Origin: Planctomycetia bacterium
GTDB lineage: Bacteria; Planctomycetota; UBA1135; UBA2386
Assembly (NCBI GenBank): GCA_005776475.1
Contig: SXPB01000190.1
Location: forward strand, 1-41,304
Direction: 5' to 3'
DNA length: 41,304 bases
Shown: positions 15,682 through 22,980 of the stretch, piece after piece
How positions within the stretch are numbered: the stretch's first letter is position 1
Layout of the letters: each line of letters begins with the position of its first letter
The notes under the pieces: generated by a model
Databases searched by the model: none
What the model was told of the DNA's origin: nothing
The model's input: only the letters and a program-made list of their open reading frames with translations
Position numbers and translations under genes: made by a program

Positions 15682-16617
15682 TTGACTGGTCCACGCGGCG
15701 AACTGGCGATCCTGCCGGTCGGCACGCAGGTGGTGACCACCGGCGATCTGCACGGCGAAGCGGGCGGCGTGCGGGTGCCGCGCGGTGCGGTGGGAACGGT
15801 GGTCTACGCGCCGACTGACAACCACCACGCCTATCGCGTGCAACTGGTCGACGGTGCCGAAGTGTCGTGCAAGCGCCACCAACTGGCGACGCTGGCGCGC
15901 ACGCAGGACGCTGGCCTGGTACCGCAACTCGGTGGCCGCGCCCTGTTCGACCGCGTGCTGCTGCGCGTCGTGATCGGCTCGCGTGCCTACGGCCTGCACC
16001 AGGACGCCAGCGACACCGACCGGCGCGGCGTGTTCCTGCCGCCGGCAGAACTGCACTGGTCGCTGTTCGGCGTGCCGGAGCAGATCGACGACGAAGCGGC
16101 CCAGGAGACGTATTGGGAGCTGCAGAAGTTCTGCGGGCTCGGCCTGAAGGCGAACCCGAACGTGCTGGAGTGCCTGTGGTCGCCGCTGGTGGAAGTGGCG
16201 ACACCGCTCGGCCGCGAACTGCTGGCGCTGCGTCCTGCGTTCCTGTCGCAGCTCGTGTTCCAGACCTATTCCGGCTACGTCGCGTCGCAGTTCAAGAAGA
16301 TCGCCACCGACGTGCGCCAGCATGGCGCGCCGAAGTGGAAGCACGTGATGCACCTGTTGCGGTTGCTTGCCGCCGGCGTCGAGGTGCTCACGACCGGTGA
16401 AGTCCCGGTCGATGTCGGGCCGCTGCGCGATCGGTTGCTGGCGGTGCGGCGCGGCGAGGTCGCGTGGAGCGAGGTCGAAGCGTGGCGGCAGGATCTGCAC
16501 ACGCGCTTCACCGCCGCCGCGGCAACGACGCGCTTGCCGGAGCGTCCCGACTACGAGCGCGTCGATGCGTTCCTGCGCCACGCGCGCCGCCTCGCCCTGC
16601 TGCCGGAGTTGCCGTGA
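15682..16617 (+). CDS. RlaP-type nucleotidyltransferase with N-terminal SH3-like domain (first of a tandem pair)
   Basis: A 311-residue predicted nucleotidyltransferase of the DNA polymerase beta superfamily (RlaP/YcgL, COG3541-like). The start is a TTG at 15682: it is the only start-type codon after the in-frame hldE stop and follows a GGTGA element. Residues ~1-75 form an extra small beta-barrel-like domain (PRGAVGTVVYAP, YRVQLVDGAEVSCKRHQL). The catalytic motif is VIGSRAYGLHQDASDTDRRGV, i.e. GS followed by D-x-D (DTD). The helical C-terminal half includes KANPNVLECLWSP and KKIATDV, typical for the family. Family members are linked in the literature to RNA repair operons; no RNA ligase is visible here. 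The target (RNA end or small molecule) is unknown. Its stop overlaps the next start by 4 nt. Confidence 0.8.
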   Translation: MTGPRGELAILPVGTQVVTTGDLHGEAGGVRVPRGAVGTVVYAPTDNHHAYRVQLVDGAEVSCKRHQLATLARTQDAGLVPQLGGRALFDRVLLRVVIGSRAYGLHQDASDTDRRGVFLPPAELHWSLFGVPEQIDDEAAQETYWELQKFCGLGLKANPNVLECLWSPLVEVATPLGRELLALRPAFLSQLVFQTYSGYVASQFKKIATDVRQHGAPKWKHVMHLLRLLAAGVEVLTTGEVPVDVGPLRDRLLAVRRGEVAWSEVEAWRQDLHTRFTAAAATTRLPERPDYERVDAFLRHARRLALLPELP

Positions 16618-17375
16618 ACGTCGCCGCCGATCCACGCCTGCTCGCGATCGCCGCGGCGCACCCGCACCCGTTGCTGTTCGCGACGATCAGCGGGGCGCAC
16701 CTGTACGGCTTCCCATCGCCGGATTCGGACTTCGATCTGCGCGGCGTGCACGTGCTGCCGCTTGCCGAGGTGGTCGGGCTCGTGCGCGGCCGCGAGACGA
16801 TCGAACGCATGGACCAGACCAGCGGGCTCGACCTGGATCTCGTCACGCACGACGTCGCCAAGTTCGTGCGCATGATGAGCAAGCCGAACGGCTACGTGCT
16901 CGAACAACTGCTGTCGCCGCTCGTCGTCGCGACGACGCCGTGGCATGAGGAACTCGCTGCCCTCGGCCGTCGCTGCGTCACGCGGCTGCACGTGCGGCAC
17001 TACGTCGGGTTTGCGCACACGCAGTGGGGGCTGTGCGAGCAGGAGTCGCCGCCGCGTGTGAAGCCGCTGTGCTACGTGTACCGCGTGCTGCTGACGGGCA
17101 TCCATCTGCTGCGCACTGGCGAGTTGCAGGCGAACCTGCGCGTGCTCAACGAGTCGGCGCGGTTGGCGCACGTCGATGACTTGATTGGGCGCAAGACCGC
17201 CGGTGCCGAACAGGGCGTGCTCGCTGCCAGCGAGATCCAGTTCCACGCGCGCGAGTTCCAGCGTTTGCTCGGCGAACTGCAGCAGGCCCCGGCGACGTCA
17301 CCGTTGCCCGAACTGCTGCCCACCGCGGTCGCGCGCGACCTGCACGACTTCCTGGTGCGGGTCCGCTTGCGCTGA
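16614..17375 (+). CDS. RlaP-type nucleotidyltransferase (second of a tandem pair)
   Basis: A 253-residue paralogue of the preceding gene without its N-terminal beta domain. It begins with GTG at 16614 inside the GTGA overlap with the upstream stop. The nucleotidyltransferase motif is ATISGAHLYGFPSPDSDFDLRGVHV (G-[AS]-H plus D-F-D). Later conserved points are DLDLVTHDVAKFVRMM, KPNGYVLEQLLSPLVV, RHYVGFAHTQWG and a helix VKPLCYVYRVLLTGIHLLRTGE. The family is as for its neighbour. Both copies keep the two acidic metal ligands, so both may be active on different substrates or act as a heterodimer (inference). It ends 11 nt from the stop of the convergent 17387 gene. Confidence 0.8.
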   Translation: MNVAADPRLLAIAAAHPHPLLFATISGAHLYGFPSPDSDFDLRGVHVLPLAEVVGLVRGRETIERMDQTSGLDLDLVTHDVAKFVRMMSKPNGYVLEQLLSPLVVATTPWHEELAALGRRCVTRLHVRHYVGFAHTQWGLCEQESPPRVKPLCYVYRVLLTGIHLLRTGELQANLRVLNESARLAHVDDLIGRKTAGAEQGVLAASEIQFHAREFQRLLGELQQAPATSPLPELLPTAVARDLHDFLVRVRLR

Positions 17376-17390
17376 CGAGCGTCCGGTCAG
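17372..17390. terminator. Short hairpin at a convergent gene end
   Basis: CTGAC / GTCAG, 5-bp arms and a 9-nt loop. The left arm contains the stop of the second nucleotidyltransferase and the right arm lies over the opposing stop. Weak on its own; listed because the arrangement repeats in this window. Confidence 0.25.
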
Positions 17391-18760
17391 TTGCCGGAGG
17401 GCTTACCGGCCGGCAGCAGCCGTTCGATCGCGTGCACGCCGCTGAGGCTGCACGCGGCGTCCGGATCGCCGAGCTTCCAGCGGGCGTCGATCGCGTGTGC
17501 GGGCAGATCGGCCGCCGTCGGCGAGTTCTTCAGCACCTGGGCCAGCATGCCGGTCTCGATCGCGGTCGGCTTGTAGGCCGGCAGCGCCTGCAGGCACAGC
17601 ACCAGCAGCGCGCGGTTCGCCCATTCCTTGAGGTTCTCCTCGTCGGCCGCCATCGCGCCCTTCAGCAGGTTGGTCATCGCCAGCGGCGACGACGACAGGT
17701 CGGTTTCCTTGGGCTTGGGCTTCGCGGTCGGGTCCATGAACACGAACTTGTGGTCGAGCGCCTTCGTCATCGCCGCGCGCAACGGACCCTTGGGCGTGAT
17801 GTCGGTGGCCTTCCAGTAGACCGCCAGCGCCGCACCGCTTTGCGTACAGATCTGGCCGATGCGTTCCTCTTCGCTCGTCCACTTGCCGAGCGCTGGCAGT
17901 TTCGCGAGCGCCTTCGCCGCCCCGGCCTTGTCGCCGATGAAGAACAGGGCGTCGGCGACTTCGAGCTGCATGCGCGGCGAGTCCTCGACCGCGAGCAGCG
18001 CGGTGACCGCCAAAGCGACCTTCGCGGCGTCCTTCTTGAGTGCGTGCGCCCGCAGCAACAGGATCGGGCGAACGTGGGCCCCGAGGTCTTTGGGGGCTTC
18101 GGTTTCGAGCGCGGCGATCGCCTCGGCCGGCTTGCCACTGCGCAGCAACATCGACGCGCGCATCGCCCACGCCGTCGTTATCGCCGCGCGACCTTCCTCG
18201 TCCTTCATGACGATGTCGAGTTCGCGCAGAGCACCAGCAACGTCGCCGAGCAGGTCGAGCGTCTGCATCATTCCCGCGTGCGCGTGCCACGTCTCCGGTT
18301 GCAGGCCGAACGCCTTCTCGAGCGACTTCTTCGCGGTCTCGAGTCCGGCGAGTCGTTCGGCGCTCGGCAGGTGGTTGGCCACGCGCGCCATCTGCGCGAG
18401 GCCTTTGTGGTCCCACAGGAAGCGTGACTCGGCGAAGTGCTTGATACCCGCTTCGCTGATCGCGAGCGCCGCGTCCGCATGGTCGTGGAGCAGCGGACTG
18501 CTCGCCTGCACGTAGTGGTCGATGGTCCAGTCGCTGGCTTCCGTCGCCATGCGGACCAACTGCGCCAGCTTCGTTTCCGCATCGGCCAACGCCTGCTTCT
18601 GTTCGGCATCGGGTTTGTCGACCGCTCGCAGTTCGGCGAACGTCTTGACGAGGCCATGCGCGAGATGCGCGAGATTCTGCGGCGACAGCGCCTGCGCCGA
18701 AGCCAAGGACGCAAGGAGCATGGACAGCGCGAGCACGCGCAGGGGCTTCCCGATGGGCAT
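17387..18760 (-). CDS. Secreted helical-repeat (TPR-like) protein
   Basis: A 457-residue exported protein. Signal peptide MPIGKPLRVLALSMLLASLASAQ. The mature protein is almost entirely helical with degenerate tetratricopeptide-like pairs (KKSLEKAFGLQPETWHAHAGMMQTLDLLGDVAGALRELDI; KPAEAIAALETEA; DKAGAAKALAKLPALG). No catalytic motif. The function is unknown; a scaffold in the periplasm or at the cell surface is likely. The start codon is preceded, 6 nt away, by TAGCAT with no Shine-Dalgarno, so the transcript may be leaderless. Divergent from the metalloprotein at 18839 with 78 nt between. Confidence 0.75.
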   Translation of the reverse strand: MPIGKPLRVLALSMLLASLASAQALSPQNLAHLAHGLVKTFAELRAVDKPDAEQKQALADAETKLAQLVRMATEASDWTIDHYVQASSPLLHDHADAALAISEAGIKHFAESRFLWDHKGLAQMARVANHLPSAERLAGLETAKKSLEKAFGLQPETWHAHAGMMQTLDLLGDVAGALRELDIVMKDEEGRAAITTAWAMRASMLLRSGKPAEAIAALETEAPKDLGAHVRPILLLRAHALKKDAAKVALAVTALLAVEDSPRMQLEVADALFFIGDKAGAAKALAKLPALGKWTSEEERIGQICTQSGAALAVYWKATDITPKGPLRAAMTKALDHKFVFMDPTAKPKPKETDLSSSPLAMTNLLKGAMAADEENLKEWANRALLVLCLQALPAYKPTAIETGMLAQVLKNSPTAADLPAHAIDARWKLGDPDAACSLSGVHAIERLLPAGKPSGN

Positions 18761-18766
18761 CGCGGC

Positions 18767-18772
18767 ATGCTA
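18767..18772 (-). promoter_or_regulatory. Possible -10 element TAGCAT for a leaderless transcript of the 17387-18760 gene
   Basis: On the minus strand TAGCAT (preceded by CGG) lies 6 nt before the ATG at 18760, putting a -10-directed start of transcription at or next to the A of ATG. No Shine-Dalgarno-like sequence lies in between (GCCGCG). Confidence 0.45.
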
Positions 18773-18838
18773 CCGAACCCCCGGGGTATCTCGCCAGCCA
18801 GCGTGACGCGGCCGTGCCGCGCGGCTATCGAAGCTGCC

Positions 18839-20173
18839 ATGCGACGCGTGCTGCCGTTCCTGCTCCTCGCCCACATTGCGCTCGCGCAGTCGCCGTTCCG
18901 CGCCCAGCCGCACTTCGACGATCCGAAGTTCGCCGCCGACGCGCAAGCCGCGCTCGACAAGGTCTGGCAGCTTGCGACGCGCATGTTTGGCCCCCCGGAC
19001 GGCACCGTCAGCGAACTGGTGGTGCACGCCTACGCCGAACGCAGCGACTACGCGACCGCCAGCGAAACGCTCGGCGGCCCGGACCCGATGACGTTCCCCG
19101 GCTTCGCGGACCATCGCACCCGCACCGGCCACTACTACGTCGGCACCAAAGTGCGCGACGACGACGGCCGATTGCGGGCCTACGTGCGCGACGGGATCAC
19201 GCACGAAGCGATGCACCTCGCGGTCGCGGCGATCCGCGGCCATGCCGAAGCGTTCGCACCGCGGTGGTTTGGCGAAGGGCTCGCGATGTGGGCCGAAGTG
19301 CAGGTCGAAGGCGGGGCGCGGCCGGCCGGCACGGGCGATGTGCGCAACGACGCCGAAGCGATGCGCGACCTGTTCGAAGTCGGGCGCGCCGGCACGCTGC
19401 ATCGCGATGGGCGCGTGCCGAAGGCGACGACGCTGCTCGCCGGCGAATCGGGTGCGCTGTCGCGGCAGGACGAGTACCCGGTGTTTCGCGTGTTGTTCGA
19501 GCTGCTGATGGAACAGCACGCAGCGCCGATGCAGGCGATGTTGCGCGACAGCCTCACGTTGCCTTCGTCCCCGGCGCAGGCCCTGCTGTTGCGCGACCTC
19601 GTGCAGAAGCACCTTGGCCACGACGCGTGGCGCACGCTCGACGAACGCTTCGCGCAACGCCTCGAGACGATTGCTGCAGCGACGCCGAAGATGGCGTTCC
19701 CGCCGCCCGACGACCAGAAGGGCAAGGTCGGCGATCCCGACTACCATCCGGGCAGCCCGGTGGTTGCGTGGGCCGGCACGCACGACCGCGATCGCTTGCA
19801 GGTCGACGCGAAGCTGACGATCCGCGACGCCGGACCGCGGCAGGCGGACTTCGTGTTCGGGCAACACGGCAAGGCGTGGCTGCGCGTGTGCTTCGTCGAC
19901 GGTGGTGGGGTGCTGGTGCTCGGGCGCGAACAGGACGGCGAGGCGCCGGGTGGATGGGTAGTGCTCGGGCGCGGCGGCGACGCCGCGACGGTGGTGGTCG
20001 GCAAGGCGGCGAAGGTGCGCCTCGTGGCTGCCGGTGGCGAAGTGCGCGTCGATGTCGATGGCAAACGCATCGTCACGGCGAAGTGCGGCAAGCGCACCGG
20101 CCGCGGTCGCTGGGGCATGGGAGCACCGCAAGGCGGGCGCGCTTCGTGGCAGGAAGTGAAGGTCGGCGGTTGA
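18839..20173 (+). CDS. Secreted HEXXH metallopeptidase-like protein with C-terminal lectin-like domain
   Basis: A 444-residue exported protein; ATG at 18839 opens the signal peptide MRRVLPFLLLAHIALAQS. The central domain has the zinc motif HEAMH (His-122, Glu-123, His-126) in DGITHEAMHLAVAAI, followed 20 residues later by WFGEGLAMWAE, where the Glu would be the third ligand of a gluzincin (MA clan) peptidase. This layout is common in planctomycete 'peptidase MA-like' proteins. Residues ~315-444 look like a jelly-roll concanavalin/LamG or DUF1080-type domain (VVAWAGTHDRDRLQVDAKLTI to GRGRWGMGAPQGGRASWQEVKV). Substrate unknown. Followed by a palindrome and then a lipoprotein gene. Confidence 0.7.
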   Translation: MRRVLPFLLLAHIALAQSPFRAQPHFDDPKFAADAQAALDKVWQLATRMFGPPDGTVSELVVHAYAERSDYATASETLGGPDPMTFPGFADHRTRTGHYYVGTKVRDDDGRLRAYVRDGITHEAMHLAVAAIRGHAEAFAPRWFGEGLAMWAEVQVEGGARPAGTGDVRNDAEAMRDLFEVGRAGTLHRDGRVPKATTLLAGESGALSRQDEYPVFRVLFELLMEQHAAPMQAMLRDSLTLPSSPAQALLLRDLVQKHLGHDAWRTLDERFAQRLETIAAATPKMAFPPPDDQKGKVGDPDYHPGSPVVAWAGTHDRDRLQVDAKLTIRDAGPRQADFVFGQHGKAWLRVCFVDGGGVLVLGREQDGEAPGGWVVLGRGGDAATVVVGKAAKVRLVAAGGEVRVDVDGKRIVTAKCGKRTGRGRWGMGAPQGGRASWQEVKVGG

Positions 20174-20190
20174 GGGCAGAGCGAACGATG

Positions 20191-20202
20191 CGCCCCGGGG
20201 CG
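20191..20202. repeat. 12-bp perfect palindrome CGCCCCGGGGCG
   Basis: Lies 17 nt after the stop of the metalloprotein gene and 38 nt before the lipoprotein ATG. It has no loop, so it fits a protein-binding site better than a terminator. In sequence this GC-rich it may also be chance. Confidence 0.3.
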
Positions 20203-20240
20203 TGTTACCCTTCGCGCCGACCGTCGTACAGCACCACGCC

Positions 20241-20801
20241 ATGAGCCCCCTGCGCACCGTTCTGCTGACCCTGTTGCTGCCGTTCGTCGCCTGCAGTTCG
20301 AACCAGGACTCGCCGGCGACCTTGCAGCCACCGCCGGACACCGGCCAGATCGTCACCGACATGGATGGCATGTGGGTGATCGACGGCATCGCGCGCGTCG
20401 ACAGCGCCGATCCCGTGCCAGGCCCCGACCCGATGGCGCTGACGTTCCTATCCATCCAGGAAGGGCAAGGGATCTCAATCGTCGACGGCCGCGCCTTCGA
20501 CCTCACGGGGGGCCAACCGCTCTACGCGACGTGGAACCCCACGGTGCCGAACGACCGCTACGAGAACGTCGCCGACGGCCGCTTCTGGAGGTTCGTCATC
20601 GAGCACTTCGACTCGCGCGACTGCGTGACCGACCTGTCGATCCAGGCGGCGTTCGGAACGCGCGATGCCGACACCCTCGATGGCTTCGTGGCGGTGCGCT
20701 ACCTGTCGAGCTGTCCGGCGCCCCTCGTCGTGCGGCCGAATCCGAACGGCATGTTTGCGGTGGTGTTGAAGCGCGTCGTTCCGGCCACGCTCGGCCGTTG
20801 A
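20241..20801 (+). CDS. Lipoprotein of unknown function
   Basis: A 186-residue protein. MSPLRTVLLTLLLPFVACSSN is a lipoprotein signal peptide with lipobox FVAC (lipidated Cys-18). The mature part has a beta-rich core (GMWVIDGIARVDSADPVPG, LTFLSIQEGQGISIVDGRAFDLTGG, RFWRFVIEHFDSRDCVTDLSIQAAF, GFVAVRYLSSCPAPLVV) with two Cys that could pair. The pattern suggests a lipocalin- or Hsl-like barrel, but I do not recognise the family. A TACCCT hexamer lies 29 nt before the ATG. It is followed by a hairpin and then thymidine kinase. Confidence 0.75.
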   Translation: MSPLRTVLLTLLLPFVACSSNQDSPATLQPPPDTGQIVTDMDGMWVIDGIARVDSADPVPGPDPMALTFLSIQEGQGISIVDGRAFDLTGGQPLYATWNPTVPNDRYENVADGRFWRFVIEHFDSRDCVTDLSIQAAFGTRDADTLDGFVAVRYLSSCPAPLVVRPNPNGMFAVVLKRVVPATLGR

Positions 20802-20808
20802 TCCGCGT

Positions 20809-20824
20809 GCGCCGTTGACGGCGC
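20809..20824 (+). terminator. Hairpin GCGCCG-TTGA-CGGCGC
   Basis: 6-bp GC-only stem with a TTGA tetraloop, starting 7 nt after the lipoprotein stop and ending 32 nt before the tdk ATG. No T-run follows; termination or a folded tdk leader are both possible. It overlaps a TTG that would otherwise extend tdk upstream. Confidence 0.4.
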
Positions 20825-20856
20825 GAGCCTTGGTGCCCATGGTGCTGCCCGCACGC

Positions 20857-21438
20857 ATGGCCAAGCTCTACTTCTCGTATTCGACGATGAACGCCGGCAA
20901 GTCGACGCTGCTGCTGCAGGCGGCGCACAACTACCGCGAACAGGGCATGCACACGCTGACGTTCACGTCGGCATTGCACCAGGACCTGCACGACGGCCAG
21001 GTCTCGTCGCGCCTCGGCATCAGCGCGCCGGCGATCGCGTTCCAGGTGACGGACGATCTGTTCGCGCAGATCGAAGCGGGCCAGCAGCAACGCAAGGTCG
21101 ACTGCGTGTTCGTCGACGAGGCGCAGTTCTTGTCGCCCGACCAGGTCTGGCAACTGGCGCGCGTTGCCGACCGGCTCAAGATCCCGGTGCTGTGTTATGG
21201 CCTGCGCACCGACTTCCGTGGCGAACTGTTCCCGGGCTCGGCGGTGCTGCTGGCGATCGCCGACAGCCTGCGCGAGGTGCGCACCATCTGCCATTGCGGA
21301 AGCAAGGCGACGATGGTGTTGCGGCGCGATCCGAGTGGTGCAGTGACGACTACTGGCGAGCAGATCGCGGTCGAGAAGTCGATGTACGTGTCGTTGTGCC
21401 GCCGCCACTGGGAAGACCAGACGGGGCACGCCCGCTGA
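20857..21438 (+). CDS. tdk: Thymidine kinase (type II)
   Basis: Phosphorylates thymidine to dTMP in the salvage pathway. The 193-residue protein starting MAKLYFSYSTMNAGKST matches the usual N terminus of the family, so ATG 20857 is preferred over in-frame ATG 20839 and TTG 20815. P-loop STMNAGKST (Lys-15), catalytic Glu-88 in VFVDEAQFL (same number as E. coli), lasso region and structural zinc site CHCGSKATMVLRRD with the distal SLCRRHW. All family landmarks are present. Its stop abuts the stop of the convergent aminopeptidase gene with no base between. Confidence 0.95.
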   Translation: MAKLYFSYSTMNAGKSTLLLQAAHNYREQGMHTLTFTSALHQDLHDGQVSSRLGISAPAIAFQVTDDLFAQIEAGQQQRKVDCVFVDEAQFLSPDQVWQLARVADRLKIPVLCYGLRTDFRGELFPGSAVLLAIADSLREVRTICHCGSKATMVLRRDPSGAVTTTGEQIAVEKSMYVSLCRRHWEDQTGHAR

Positions 21439-22833
21439 TCACTTGGCGTTGGGTTTCGGCAGCAGGCCGGGTTCGGCCATCAACGCTTCGATCGCGTCCG
21501 GCGTCGACGGCACGTCCTTCGACAGCACGACGTTGCCATCCTTGGTGACCAGGATCGTGTCTTCGATGCGGCAGCCCATGCCTTTGTCGCGCAGGTAGGC
21601 GCCTGGCTCGACCGTGATCACCATGCCGGCCGCGAGTTCGTCCACTGACGGATCGTGCACCGCGAGCCCGACGTGGTGGCATGGACCGTGGTCGCTGCGG
21701 TAGCCGCGGGCGACCAGCATCTGCGCACACTTCGCCCCGATCGTCGACAAGCGCGCGCCAGGCTTCACGTCGGCGATCAGCTCTTGTTGGATCTCGTAGA
21801 CGTCCTGCACGAGCTTGCGTTGTTCGGGCGAGAACTTGCCTGATGCCGGGAACGTGCGCGTCACGTCGGTGGCGTAGCCGTGCAGCGTCGGTGCGTAGTC
21901 CATCACGATGAGGTCGGTGGCGAGCAGCTGCCGATCGCAGGCGTTGTAGTGCAGGATGCAGCCGTTCGGGCCGCCGCCGACGATCGCCGCGTAGGCATCG
22001 GGGCCGGCACCGTGCAGCGTGAACGTGAAGCGGGCGACGGCGGCGACGTGGTACTCGTAGTGGCCGGGCTCCGTCGCGCGCATCGCGGCAGCGATGCCGG
22101 CGGCGGCGATGCGCGAGCATTGGTGCAGCACCGCGATCTCGGCGGCGCTCTTCACCGGGCGCAGTGCGTGCACGACCGCTTCGAGGCTTTCGACGGGGAG
22201 GCCGGTGTACTGCCTGCCGAGCGCATGGAGCAGCATCTTCTCGCGCGAGGCGCGGCCGTCGTAGATGTCCTTCGCGCGCGCGGCGTCCGATTCCTGGGCC
22301 TTGCGCGGCGTGCTGCCGGTGCGGGCCGCCGGCAACGTCGCGGTGAACAGCAGCGGCCGTTTGCCGCTTGCGTCGGTGGCGAGCACCGTGTCGAGCGCGT
22401 CGTGCAGGCTGCGCACATTGCCGACGGCGCCAAATCCCGTGCGTTTCGCGGCCTCGTCGCCTGGCACCAGGAAGCGGCCATCCCAGGTCGCCGAGAACGG
22501 CGAGAACGGCGGCACCAGCAACTCGTCGCGTTCGAGTTCGCCGCGCGCGCCGACCACGAGCAGCAACGCCAGTTCGGGTTCGGCAACGCCGCTGAGCCAC
22601 AGGAAGTCCTGGTCCTGCACGAACGGGCCCATGTCGGTCGCTTTCGCGGCGCCGCGCAGCAGCACGACGAGGCGACCGTTCGGGTGTTTGGCGCGCAGCG
22701 CCCGCGCCGTCGCTTCGCGGCGCTGGCGGAACTCTTCGGGGCCGAATGGCTCGGGGCGCGGTGGGGTGGTCTCGACCGCCGACTGGGCGGTGGCCAGAGT
22801 GGCCAAGAACAGGGCGAGTGCTGGTCGCAGCAT
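21439..22833 (-). CDS. Secreted Xaa-Pro aminopeptidase (M24B, aminopeptidase P)
   Basis: Cleaves N-terminal residues before proline; here apparently exported. The 464-residue protein has signal peptide MLRPALALFLATLATAQS, an N-terminal creatinase-like domain (EFRQRREATARALRAKHPNGRLVVLLRG, DFLWLSGVAEPELALLL) and the pita-bread catalytic domain. The five dinuclear-metal ligands are visible in order: Asp in VMDYAPTLHGY, Asp in ATDVTRTFP, His in GPCHHVGLAVHDP, Glu in ITVEPGAYL, Glu in CRIEDTILV. Start at 22833 is supported by the signal peptide; the frame is open further upstream but only as antisense of the 22981 gene. TATGGT lies 6 nt before the ATG. Its end abuts tdk. Confidence 0.92.
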   Translation of the reverse strand: MLRPALALFLATLATAQSAVETTPPRPEPFGPEEFRQRREATARALRAKHPNGRLVVLLRGAAKATDMGPFVQDQDFLWLSGVAEPELALLLVVGARGELERDELLVPPFSPFSATWDGRFLVPGDEAAKRTGFGAVGNVRSLHDALDTVLATDASGKRPLLFTATLPAARTGSTPRKAQESDAARAKDIYDGRASREKMLLHALGRQYTGLPVESLEAVVHALRPVKSAAEIAVLHQCSRIAAAGIAAAMRATEPGHYEYHVAAVARFTFTLHGAGPDAYAAIVGGGPNGCILHYNACDRQLLATDLIVMDYAPTLHGYATDVTRTFPASGKFSPEQRKLVQDVYEIQQELIADVKPGARLSTIGAKCAQMLVARGYRSDHGPCHHVGLAVHDPSVDELAAGMVITVEPGAYLRDKGMGCRIEDTILVTKDGNVVLSKDVPSTPDAIEALMAEPGLLPKPNAK

Positions 22834-22839
22834 GCCGCC

Positions 22840-22845
22840 ACCATA
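22840..22845 (-). promoter_or_regulatory. Possible -10 element TATGGT for a leaderless transcript of the aminopeptidase gene
   Basis: On the minus strand TATGGT lies 6 nt (GGCGGC) before the ATG at 22833. The spacing is the same as at 18760 and 22981. No -35 match is evident. A GGTGG overlapping it could alternatively serve as a weak Shine-Dalgarno. Confidence 0.4.
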
Positions 22846-22864
22846 CGTGCGACCGCAGCGGGCG

Positions 22865-22896
22865 GGGAGTTGCAGAGTGGGGGAGTTGCAGAGTGG
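22865..22896. repeat. Perfect tandem duplication of a 16-bp unit
   Basis: GGGAGTTGCAGAGTGG occurs at 22865-22880 and immediately again at 22881-22896, in the 147-nt region between two divergent genes. It may be recent slippage or a paired operator serving both genes. Confidence 0.7.
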
Positions 22897-22968
22897 CGGC
22901 GGTCGTGGCCGCGCCCCACGCCATGCGCCGTCGCGCGATCGGCGATGGCCGCGACGTCGGGATCGGTC

Positions 22969-22974
22969 TACGCT
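22969..22974 (+). promoter_or_regulatory. Possible -10 element TACGCT for a leaderless transcript of the TPR-redoxin gene
   Basis: TACGCT lies 6 nt (GCGACA) before the ATG at 22981, with no Shine-Dalgarno. Transcription about 7 nt downstream of the hexamer would begin at the start codon itself. Confidence 0.45.
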
Positions 22975-22980
22975 GCGACA

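Noticed and set aside
18777-18787. ACCCC-C-GGGGT palindrome between the divergent 18760 and 18839 genes
   Set aside because: Short and entirely G/C except its ends; expected by chance in this composition, so no operator is claimed.
20815-20856. TTG or earlier ATG starts for thymidine kinase
   Set aside because: The TTG lies within the 20809-20824 hairpin; starting at 20857 gives the family's usual MA.LYF N terminus and Glu-88 at the expected position.
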